61,567 bases of DNA. Source: Candidatus Latescibacterota bacterium (lineage in GTDB: Bacteria; Krumholzibacteriota; Krumholzibacteriia; G020349025). Below, piece by piece: positions 16,818 to 23,871 of this stretch. The stretch covers positions 2,082,562 through 2,144,128 of the forward strand of contig CP070763.1 of NCBI GenBank assembly GCA_020349025.1, given 5' to 3'. Positions within the stretch are counted from its first letter, which is position 1; the number at the start of each line of letters is the position of its first letter. The notes below the pieces were generated by a model that did no database searches, was not told where the DNA came from, and saw only the letters and a program-made list of their open reading frames with translations. A program made the translations under genes and the position numbers.

Positions 16818-17841
16818 AGGCCATCTCCAGATCGGCGATCTGCTGCGCCAGACCCTGCATGGCGGCGGCCGGTCCGAGCGTCGCGGACAACGCCTCGAGA
16901 GCGCATTGCAGGCGCAGGTGGATGGTCTCGGGCGCTCGATCGTGGAGTCGCGACTGCAGCTCCAGCAGCAACCCTTCCGCCTCCCAATCGATCGAAAGCC
17001 GGCGTGCCTGCTGCGCCAGGTTGGCGTAGCTCACCTCGTCGCTGCTCTCTGCCAACCACGCCCATGGCCAGGTGGGCCGCCCCAGCTTGATGTCCTCGAG
17101 ACCCTTGCGACGCCGCGCCTCGACCGTGAGCCCCGACCAATCGTCGAGCATCTGCAACCCGACACCGAGCTCTGCACCGAAGCGCGCCAGCGCCGCGAGC
17201 CGCTCCCCCTCCGCACCGGCAGCGCGAGCCCCCAGAAGCGCCGCCAGTCGCATCAGCGAGCCTGTCTTCAGCTGCGTCGCGTGCGCGACGAGCTGCGGCA
17301 TCTCGCTCTGGCGCACTGCAGCCACATGCGTGGAGAGATCGAGCGCCTGCCCCTTGTGGCAGAGCAGCACCGCATCGGAGACGTCCGCGTACAGTCGCAG
17401 CGTCAGGGGTTCCGGCAGACCCAGCCGCGACAGAAGCGCCAGCGCCAGAAAGTAGAGCCAGTTCCCCGTGTTGAGCGCCACCGGAACGCCGAAGCGGCGA
17501 TGCAGCGCCGGCTCGCCGCGGCGCAGCGCCGAGTCGTCCTGGATGTCGTCGATCACGAGCGAACCGGTGTGCAGGAGCTCGACGACGAGCGGGAGCTGCT
17601 CCGGATGCTCCCCGGGCGCACCGCCGGCGAGAATCCAACAGCTCTCGAACATGCGACTACGGAACTCCTTGCCGCGCCGGCGCAGGATGTCGTGCGCCGG
17701 ATCGAGAAGCGCTGCGTCCAGGAAGCGGGGATGCAGGCCGTCATCGATCGCAAGCTCGGCGGGCGCTTCGGCCAGAAGCTCGGCGACGAGTGATCTGAGC
17801 GTGGGGTCGGAAGCCCCCACGGCAGCAGCCCGATCCATCAT
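16810..17841 (-). CDS. crtE: Geranylgeranyl diphosphate synthase of the carotenoid operon
   Basis: The 343-residue trans-prenyltransferase should make the C20 precursor for CrtB. The first Asp-rich motif is present as 'VIDDIQDDSALRRG'. The second is degenerate: 'LGVGLQMLDDWSGL' in place of the usual DDxxD, so only two aspartates remain. The rest of the fold ('LHTGSL', 'KTGSLMRLAALLGA') is intact. It starts with tandem ATGs at 17841/17838 after GAGGAG and overlaps the crtY stop by ATGA. A second polyprenyl synthase at 23868-24887 has both motifs intact. Confidence 0.88.
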   Translation of the reverse strand: MMDRAAAVGASDPTLRSLVAELLAEAPAELAIDDGLHPRFLDAALLDPAHDILRRRGKEFRSRMFESCWILAGGAPGEHPEQLPLVVELLHTGSLVIDDIQDDSALRRGEPALHRRFGVPVALNTGNWLYFLALALLSRLGLPEPLTLRLYADVSDAVLLCHKGQALDLSTHVAAVRQSEMPQLVAHATQLKTGSLMRLAALLGARAAGAEGERLAALARFGAELGVGLQMLDDWSGLTVEARRRKGLEDIKLGRPTWPWAWLAESSDEVSYANLAQQARRLSIDWEAEGLLLELQSRLHDRAPETIHLRLQCALEALSATLGPAAAMQGLAQQIADLEMAFG

Positions 17842-18995
17842 TGCACTCCTCTTGCGAGACGGTAACGCGGTGAGAAACCCCGGGGCGGCCGCCCCATCAA
17901 CAGGCGCCCGCGATCGATGGGACGCAGGCGCAGCGCATAGAAGCGTTCGATCGTCTCCACCGAAAGGCCGTAGAAACGCTTGAACACGTGCCAGCGTTCA
18001 TGCGGTGGATACCAGCGAAACAGCATCGAATTCAGGAAGCGACAGAAGGAGGCTTGGCGTTCGTGCGCGCGCGCGAAGTCCCACAACGCTTTGCCGAAGA
18101 GCTCTTCCGGTGCGCAAGACGCCACGACCTCGGCCAGGCGTGCAGCAACCGGCAACGAGTAGCCGGTTCCGGGATGGAAGAAGCCGCCGCGGTATCCCGC
18201 GACGAGCGGCCCCGTGTGCGGCAACTGGAACTCGCCGGCCCACGGCATCGGCAGCAGACCTTCCTCCTCGCGCACGATGCGCTTGACCTGGAGGCCGTTC
18301 GCTGCAACGTGGTCGAGGATGCCCGCGCGCAGCGCCTCGCGCTCGAGCTCCGGATCGTTGGAGAAGTAGGTGTCCTCCACGAGCAACCGCTGCGGCGACA
18401 GAGGCAACGTGTAGAGAAAGCGAAAACCGTCGGTTTGTTCGACTGTCGCGTCCATCAGGATCGGCAGATCGACGCGGTGGGGCTGAGCCAGGTCCAGCTC
18501 GAGCCCGACGAACTTCTGGTATCCGGCTCTGCCGTTGGAGCCGGAGCCGGGGCCGCGCGCGTCGATCACAACCTTGCCTTCCAGTGACGTGCCATCCTCG
18601 AGCTCCACCCGGTTCGGGCCGATCGATTTCGCCGCAGCGCTCTGGAAAAGCCGTCCACCCTCCTTGGCCGACAGCACGTCGTGGATCACACGGTCGAGCC
18701 GCTCACTCGTGATGGCAGCGTATCCCCGCTCGATGCAGCGCTCACGTCCATGAAAGCGAACGCGATAGCCCGGCCACCGGTTGCAGATGAGCGGCGCAAT
18801 CCATGCCGATGCCGCGCTCGAGATGTCGCCGGCGTGGAAGCACCACGTGTGGTTGCCGCCGAGACGCGCGCTCTTCTCGACGAGCGCCACGCTCGCGCTG
18901 CTGCCCTCGGCGTGCAGCGCGAGAGCAATGAGCGCACTCTGCAGCCCACCACCGACGAGCACGTAGTCGAACTGGGCCGCCATCGTGCACGCCAT
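17838..18995 (-). CDS. crtY: Lycopene beta-cyclase, CrtY type
   Basis: CrtY cyclises the ends of lycopene to beta-rings, the substrate for CrtU. The 385-residue flavoprotein begins with the nucleotide-binding motif 'DYVLVGGGLQSALIALAL' and 'ARLGGNHTWCFH'. It carries 'GTGYSLPVAARLAEVV' near the C-terminus, and the last third is arginine-rich, all as in proteobacterial CrtY. It is the first gene of the operon. ATG 18995 lacks a clear Shine-Dalgarno, and ATG 18983 is an alternative. A weak -10-like TAGGAT on the minus strand (19043-19038) lies about 43 nt upstream. Confidence 0.9.
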   Translation of the reverse strand: MACTMAAQFDYVLVGGGLQSALIALALHAEGSSASVALVEKSARLGGNHTWCFHAGDISSAASAWIAPLICNRWPGYRVRFHGRERCIERGYAAITSERLDRVIHDVLSAKEGGRLFQSAAAKSIGPNRVELEDGTSLEGKVVIDARGPGSGSNGRAGYQKFVGLELDLAQPHRVDLPILMDATVEQTDGFRFLYTLPLSPQRLLVEDTYFSNDPELEREALRAGILDHVAANGLQVKRIVREEEGLLPMPWAGEFQLPHTGPLVAGYRGGFFHPGTGYSLPVAARLAEVVASCAPEELFGKALWDFARAHERQASFCRFLNSMLFRWYPPHERWHVFKRFYGLSVETIERFYALRLRPIDRGRLLMGRPPRGFSPRYRLARGVQ

Positions 18996-19219
18996 CCAAT
19001 GTTTGTGCGGAGCTCCACGTCCCGTCGAATGTCGGCGATCCTACACCACCGCCGCAGTCAGATCGAGAGGGCTGGCTCAGGCGCGCCGACTCGGCCACGA
19101 GCTCTGGCGTTCTCAAGCCGCTTTGCTCGACTTTGACTTCGATGGCTCGGCGCCCGTGGATGCACTGGCGTCGACGGAGGCTCGCAAGCGTTTGATTTCG
19201 AGTGGCTTGAGTCCAGCGA
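18996..19219. other. Intergenic region upstream of the carotenoid operon
   Basis: These 224 bases lie between the selenoprotein gene and crtY, both on the minus strand, and should contain the carotenoid operon promoter. Apart from the TAGGAT element noted under crtY I see no strong promoter, terminator or repeat, and no convincing reading frame. Confidence 0.4.
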
Positions 19220-19792
19220 TCAGCGGGATGCGGCAGCCTGGGCGGCCTGGCGCAGGAGGCTCTTCAAGGTGTCGTAGTCGCTTGCGTTCGCCAGGCTATG
19301 TTCGGTCAGGTTGTAGATCGTCGTGGGTTTGTTCTCCGCATCGAGTAGGATGACGTCGCGGTAGGTGACCTGCCACTGCGTCCATACGGAGTGACCGCCG
19401 CCCTCCTGCAGCCACGGAAGATCACGGCCGTTGCTGATGGCGTCGTTCCCCGACTCGTGCCCCGCCTCGTTGACGCCGAGGATCTGCAGCATCACGGGGA
19501 GACCTTCGTCGGCCAGCTCTTTCTGCATGCGATCGAGGTGGCCGAACTGGCCACTGCAGTAGCCTCAAGTGGCGTGCCCGAAGTACCAGGCGGAGACCGC
19601 TTCGAGGTAGTCGCGTGGCGACACCATATCGCTGAAGCGCGGGGAGGTGGCGTTCACGTCCGGGATGGAGAAGTCGGGAACCGGCGAGGCGGAGTCCGGC
19701 CCCGGCCCGGAAAGCGCAGAGGGGGAATCCTCGCCACAGCCGAAGAGGAGAAGCAGCGCCGGCAGGGTCAGTCGCAGAGCGTGTCGCTTCAT
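19220..19792 (-). CDS. Probable selenoprotein: thioredoxin-fold lipoprotein with in-frame TGA (UxxC)
   Basis: Two adjacent same-frame segments (19792-19568 and 19564-19220) are separated only by TGA at 19567-19565. Read as selenocysteine, they give one 190-residue protein. It has a lipoprotein signal (LLLLFGC, C19), then 'VPDFSIPDVNATSPRFSDMVSPRDYL', a redoxin-like N-terminal strand. 'SAWYFGHAT-U76-G-Y-C79' puts the TGA exactly at the redox-active position of a CxxC-like motif. The thioredoxin fold continues in frame after the TGA ('GLPVMLQILGVNEAG', 'VILLDAENK'). A 17-nt perfect hairpin follows at SECIS distance. ATG 19792 follows GGAGGG. It is probably a periplasmic-face thiol oxidoreductase. 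The alternative is a recent nonsense mutation of a Cys or Arg codon. Confidence 0.75.
19538..19567 (-). promoter_or_regulatory. Candidate bacterial SECIS element after TGA
   Basis: On the minus strand the TGA (19567-19565) is followed by ten bases. Next comes a perfect 6-bp stem with a 5-nt loop, GUGGCC-AGUUC-GGCCAC (19554-19538), 17 nt in all, with a GU in the loop. The E. coli fdhF SECIS has a 17-nt hairpin about 11 nt after its UGA, so size and spacing match what SelB recognises. The element lies within the coding sequence, as bacterial SECIS elements do. Confidence 0.7.
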
Positions 19793-19971
19793 GCATCCCT
19801 CCGACCCCAAGCGTAAGCCATGACCAGGAAGAGCGCCAGGGGGCGAATAAAAACTTGCTTCCAGACGTGTCGTCGGAGTCCCATAGGATGACTGCGGCCG
19901 CTGGACCGAGCGCAAGCGCATCGCGCGAAGCGTGGTTCCTTTCCCACAACAACAGCAGGAGGACGGCTCCC
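19793..19971. promoter_or_regulatory. Divergent region between selenoprotein gene and rho
   Basis: This 179-base stretch separates the minus-strand selenoprotein gene from the plus-strand rho gene and should hold both promoters. Shine-Dalgarno sequences are visible at each edge: GGAGGG for the selenoprotein and AGGAGG at 19957-19962 for rho. I see no clear promoter boxes or operator. Confidence 0.35.
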
Positions 19972-21057
19972 ATGGCGGAGACGGTGACCGGTGTCATGCA
20001 ACAACGGCAGGATGGTTCCGGTTTCCTGCGCAATCCGCGGCTGTCGTTTCGGCCGGATCGCAGCGACGTCTTCGTGCCACGTGCGCTCGCACGCCGGCTC
20101 GTGACGGGAGCCTCCGTGGTCGGAACCACGCGCAGGGGGCGGCGCGGTCCAGAGCTCGCCCAGGTGGAGTCGATCTGCGGCCTGTCGCTGGAGCAGTTCG
20201 AACGGCGCACACCCTACAACCGCCTCACCGCCATCGACCCGAACGACCGTTTCCATCTGGCAGCTACGGGTGAGGTGAGCATGCGGCTCATGGACCTCAT
20301 CGCTCCAATCGGCAAAGGCACGCGTGGTCTCATCGTGTCGCCGCCGAAGGCGGGAAAGACGATGCTGTTGGAGCAGATCGCCAAGGCCGTCATGACCGAC
20401 GACCCGAACGCGCTCGTGATCGTGCTCCTGATCGACGAGAGACCGGAGGAGGTGACGCACTTCCGGCGGGCGGTTGACGCCACGGTGCTTTCCAGCTCGA
20501 TCGATCAATCGCCACGCGAGCACATCGATCTGGCCGAGCTGACGCTCGCCCACGTGCGCGCCGAGTTCGAGGCGGGTCGTGACGTCGTCGTTCTGGTCGA
20601 CAGCCTGACGCGCATGGGACGCACGTTCAACTTGAAGACGGTGAGTCGCGGTCGCACGATGTCGGGCGGCGTCGACGCGGGCGCGCTCGACGTGCCGCGC
20701 AAGTTCTTCGGCATGGCGCGAAACGCCGAGGAGGGAGGCTCGGTGACGATCATCGCAACCGCGCTCGTCGACACCGGTTCCCGCGCTGATCAACTGATCT
20801 TTGAGGAGTTCAAGGGCACCGGCAACAGCGAGATCGTCCTCGACCGCGAGCTTGCCGAAGCACGCGTGTTTCCCGCCTTCCAGATCGCCGCGAGCGGGAC
20901 GCGCAAGGAGGAGCGCCTGCACACCCCAGAAGATCTGGCGCGCATCACCAAGATGCGGCGCGTGCTTGTCGATCGCAGCCCGCGCGCAGCCATGGAGATC
21001 CTGCTCGAGCTCGTGCACAAGTATCCCACCAACGAGAAGTTGCTCGAAAACGCTTGA
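19972..21057 (+). CDS. rho: Short transcription termination factor Rho
   Basis: Rho is the hexameric RNA helicase that terminates transcription. The 361-residue protein has the cold-shock-like RNA-binding domain ('GSGFLRNPRLSFRPDRSDVFVP', about 12-80) and the ATPase domain. The ATPase domain has Walker A PPKAGKT (124-130), 'VIVLLIDERPEEVT', the Q/R-loop region and 'GGSVTIIATALVDTGSRAD'. It lacks the N-terminal helical domain, so it is shorter than typical Rho (about 420 residues). ATG 19972 has AGGAGG 9 nt upstream; an in-frame start at 19855 gives no Rho-like sequence. It may be the main Rho or a second, short paralogue. Confidence 0.88.
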   Translation: MAETVTGVMQQRQDGSGFLRNPRLSFRPDRSDVFVPRALARRLVTGASVVGTTRRGRRGPELAQVESICGLSLEQFERRTPYNRLTAIDPNDRFHLAATGEVSMRLMDLIAPIGKGTRGLIVSPPKAGKTMLLEQIAKAVMTDDPNALVIVLLIDERPEEVTHFRRAVDATVLSSSIDQSPREHIDLAELTLAHVRAEFEAGRDVVVLVDSLTRMGRTFNLKTVSRGRTMSGGVDAGALDVPRKFFGMARNAEEGGSVTIIATALVDTGSRADQLIFEEFKGTGNSEIVLDRELAEARVFPAFQIAASGTRKEERLHTPEDLARITKMRRVLVDRSPRAAMEILLELVHKYPTNEKLLENA

Positions 21058-21168
21058 GGCCGCGCTCAAACCCAGCGCCCTTGCGTGCCCGGCGCGAATC
21101 TGGCAGTCTCTGCGGCTGCGGCGCTCACGCCGCGCTTCCCGTCCCCAATCTCGGAGCTCGCGCCAGCG

Positions 21169-23214
21169 ATGGATTCAATGCACGGCATTCAACCGGCACG
21201 CCTGAAGGCAGGCGTCGAGATCGACGATCTGGGTTCAGGCGCGGACGGCGCGCTGCCCAGGGAGAAGTCGAAGCGCGTCATTCGCGGCCGTGCGCTCGTT
21301 TTCTGGGATCCGGAACGACCGGGGAAGAAGCTCGACGCCATCGACACCGACAAGATCACCCCCGCGGCCGATTGTGTCTCCGAGAGTCTCGATTCGCTCG
21401 ACGAGAAGTGGAAGGAGGGCGCCTTCCGTTTTCTGATGCCCGACTTCCGCAAACGCGTCCACGCGGGGGAGAACTTCCTGATCGCAGGCGACCGCTTCGC
21501 GATCGGTTCGTCGCGTGAGATGAGTCCCGCCGGGCTCAAGGCCGTTGCCGAAGAGTGCGGTTCCGAGATGGTGATCGTTTGCGGCGACAACATGGGCGAC
21601 ATCTTCCGGCGCAACTCTCTCAACCTCGGGCTCCAGGTCGTGCAGTGCAAGGAAGCGGTGCAAGATGCGCAGGATGGCGACGTCTTCTCCTTCGACGTCG
21701 CGACGCGCCAGCTCACCAACGAGACGCGTGACAAGACGTACGAGCCCACGCCGCTGACGGCAAAGGAGGAGGAGATCCGCCAGAGCGGCGGCGTCTTCGC
21801 CATCGGCCGTCGTGAGTTCAAGCGCTCGGTGACGACGCCGCCGGCGATCGAGTGGCCCGACGCGACGAGCGCGCGACGGCTGACGACGACGCAGCAGATC
21901 GTGTGGTCGCACCGCGTCGACAAGAGCGAAAGGGTGCGACCGGGAGCGACGCTGCGGGTCTACGCCGACCTTCTGCCCTCTTCGGATGGAACGGCCCCTT
22001 TCGCCATCCACACCTTCAACCAGATCACGGGTGGCAACACGATCGAGCCGCGCCAGGCCGCGATTGCCAACGACCACTTCGTCTTCACCGGCAAGGAATC
22101 GGACGACAAGCAGACCTCGATCGGCCGCGCCTTCGCCGCACTGCACGGCATGCGCAAGCCGTACTATGCGACTCCGGGCGACGGCATCTTCCACTTCTAC
22201 TTCCCGGAGCAGGGGCTCGTGTTCCCGGGGCAGCTCATCCCTGGAGCGGATTCCCACAGCCGTGCGTACGGAGCCTACGGTGCCGTCGGCATCGGCGTGG
22301 GCTCCACGACGCTCGGTTTCGGCTGGGCCACCGGGTACGTGTTCATGACGCTGGCACCGGCGCGCCGCGTCGTCTTCAGCGGCAAGCTGCAGTCATGGGT
22401 GACGGGCAAGGACATCGTCCTGAAGCTGCTCGAGCGCTGGGGCGAGAAGCAGTCACAGGGGATGTCGGTCGAGTTCGTCGACGCGGGTCGACAGCTTCCC
22501 ATTGCGTATCGCAACACCATCGCCAACATGATGGCGGAGGGCGAGGCGCAGAACGGCATCTTTGCGCCGGACGAGATCACGCAAGCATGGTATCGCGAGC
22601 GCGGTTTCGGTTCCTTGCCCTATCCGCAGATCTCTCCCGGCGAGGACGCCGAGTACGTTCTCGACGAGGAGCTCTCCCTCTCCGACGTCGTGCCGATGAT
22701 CGCCAAGCCGTTCAGCCCGGGGAACGCCTTCCCGGCGGCCGAGGTGGCGCGCGAACGCATCCGCTTCGACAAGGCGTACATCGGCTCCTGCACCAACGGC
22801 AGCTACTCCGACCTGCTGCACGCGGCGCTCGTTCTCGACGTCGCGCGCGCTCACGGTCACGCGCGCGCCGTCACCGACTTCGTCATCTTCCCCGGCTCGG
22901 GCGGCGTCAAGCGGCGCATCGAGGAGCCGGAGTCGCGCCTCGGCGGCAAGTCGATTGCCGAGGTCCTGCGCACGGTGGGCGGCCAGATCCGCGACTCCTG
23001 GTGCGGCCCCTGTTTCGGCCAGGGCCCCGACGCGCTGCAGCCGGGGCAACGTGCCATCACCACGTTCAACCGCAACTGGCAGAACCGCATGGGCTACGGC
23101 GGCGAGGGCTACCTGGCGAGCCCCGCGGTCGTCGCGGCCTCGGCGCTCCTCGGCTACATGGCCCCACCGAGCGAGCTCGGCATCGAGTGGCAGCCGGAGC
23201 TCTTCGAGGTGTGA
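21169..23214 (+). CDS. Aconitase-family hydratase with N-terminal swivel domain
   Basis: The roughly 681-residue protein has the aconitase swivel domain first (about 25-180; 'AIGSSREMSPAGLKAV', 112-122). The 4Fe-4S catalytic domains follow. The cluster cysteines are C541 ('IGSCTNGSYSD'), C612 and C615 ('SWCGPCFG'). The substrate-binding 'TTFNRNWQNRMG' is present. Classic AcnA and mitochondrial aconitase carry the swivel at the C-terminus, and AcnB inserts it after a HEAT-like domain. This order resembles fused LeuD-LeuC. Aconitase activity is likely given the neighbouring glyoxylate-shunt fusion, but isopropylmalate- or homoaconitate-type substrates are possible. The start is uncertain (ATG 21169 or 21178; frame open from 21085). 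Confidence 0.85.
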   Translation: MDSMHGIQPARLKAGVEIDDLGSGADGALPREKSKRVIRGRALVFWDPERPGKKLDAIDTDKITPAADCVSESLDSLDEKWKEGAFRFLMPDFRKRVHAGENFLIAGDRFAIGSSREMSPAGLKAVAEECGSEMVIVCGDNMGDIFRRNSLNLGLQVVQCKEAVQDAQDGDVFSFDVATRQLTNETRDKTYEPTPLTAKEEEIRQSGGVFAIGRREFKRSVTTPPAIEWPDATSARRLTTTQQIVWSHRVDKSERVRPGATLRVYADLLPSSDGTAPFAIHTFNQITGGNTIEPRQAAIANDHFVFTGKESDDKQTSIGRAFAALHGMRKPYYATPGDGIFHFYFPEQGLVFPGQLIPGADSHSRAYGAYGAVGIGVGSTTLGFGWATGYVFMTLAPARRVVFSGKLQSWVTGKDIVLKLLERWGEKQSQGMSVEFVDAGRQLPIAYRNTIANMMAEGEAQNGIFAPDEITQAWYRERGFGSLPYPQISPGEDAEYVLDEELSLSDVVPMIAKPFSPGNAFPAAEVARERIRFDKAYIGSCTNGSYSDLLHAALVLDVARAHGHARAVTDFVIFPGSGGVKRRIEEPESRLGGKSIAEVLRTVGGQIRDSWCGPCFGQGPDALQPGQRAITTFNRNWQNRMGYGGEGYLASPAVVAASALLGYMAPPSELGIEWQPELFEV

Positions 23215-23261
23215 GCGCTCCTTTGCCGCGGCCGCCAGGCCCCGGCGCCTTCGAGCCGCGC

Positions 23262-23290
23262 TTGACAAATTCCATTAATTTCTGTAATTA
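23262..23290 (+). promoter_or_regulatory. Promoter of the gbsR-like operon
   Basis: TTGACA (23262-23267) is a perfect -35 box. It is followed after 17 nt by a -10-like TAATTA (23285-23290), in an AT-rich island that stands out in this GC-rich sequence. The first gene starts at 23317 after AGGAGG (23305-23310). Confidence 0.65.
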
Positions 23291-23305
23291 CTGAAATAGC
23301 AGTAA
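23278..23305 (+). promoter_or_regulatory. Operator palindromes overlapping the -10 box
   Basis: A 20-bp palindrome (23278-23297) has arms ATTTC and GAAAT around a GTAATTAC core and matches at 18 of 20 positions. It lies across the -10 box. A second, overlapping repeat pairs TTACTG (23288-23293) with CAGTAA (23300-23305). The position and symmetry fit a dimeric repressor site. The GbsR/MarR-type regulator encoded immediately downstream is the obvious candidate, implying autoregulation. Confidence 0.6.
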
Positions 23306-23316
23306 GGAGGCGTCGG

Positions 23317-23871
23317 ATGCCGCCCGCCCACTCCTCCGAGGAGCAGTTCGTCCTGCACTGGGGCGAGATGAGCAGCCGCTGGGGGATCAATCGCAGCGTG
23401 GCTCAGATCCATGCGCTCCTCTACCTCTCCGAAGAGCCGCTGAACGCCGAGCAGATCTCCGAGCGGTTGTCCCTGGCCCGCTCCAACGTCAGCAACAGCC
23501 TGCGGGAGCTGCAGGCCTGGGGCATCGTACGCGTCGTCCACCAGCTCGGCGATCGGCGCGACTACTTCGAGTCGGTCTCCGACGTTTGGGACATGTTCCT
23601 GACCATTCTCGAGCAACGCAAACGCCGCGAAGTCGATCCGACAACCGAGATGCTGCGCGAATGCGTTGCGCAGCACGAAGCGCAGGGCCGTGACGCCTTT
23701 GCTCTCGCTCGCATGCGGAGCCTGCTCGAGCTGCTCGAGATGCTCGCTGCCTGGTATGGACAGATGCGCAGCCTGTCGCCTGCGTCGCAGCGCCGCGTCC
23801 TGAAGATGGGACGCAAACTGACGAAGATCGTCGGAGACGTGCGGCCCATCCGCAAGGGGCGTCGATCGTGA
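23317..23871 (+). CDS. GbsR/MarR-type winged-helix transcriptional regulator
   Basis: The 184-residue protein has a winged helix-turn-helix at about 25-95 ('LNAEQISERLSLARSNVSNSLRELQAWGIVRVVHQLGDRRDYFE'). A long helical dimerisation region follows ('MLRECVAQHEAQGRDAFALARMRSLLELLEMLAAWY'), the layout of the GbsR family. It probably controls its own operon through the palindrome over the promoter. The next two genes encode a polyprenyl synthase (GTGA overlap) and a UbiA prenyltransferase, so the signal may concern isoprenoid quinone or membrane state. The ligand is unknown. Confidence 0.85.
   Translation: MPPAHSSEEQFVLHWGEMSSRWGINRSVAQIHALLYLSEEPLNAEQISERLSLARSNVSNSLRELQAWGIVRVVHQLGDRRDYFESVSDVWDMFLTILEQRKRREVDPTTEMLRECVAQHEAQGRDAFALARMRSLLELLEMLAAWYGQMRSLSPASQRRVLKMGRKLTKIVGDVRPIRKGRRS

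Noticed and set aside
19565..19792. Reading the two halves of the thioredoxin-fold gene as separate genes or as a pseudogene.
   Set aside because: There is no start with a ribosome binding site for the second half near the TGA. The fold continues without a gap, the TGA sits at the redox Cys position, and a SECIS-like hairpin follows.
19855..19971. A longer Rho N-terminus starting at 19855 that might restore the missing domain.
   Set aside because: The translated stretch shows no similarity to the Rho N-terminal helices, and AGGAGG supports ATG 19972.
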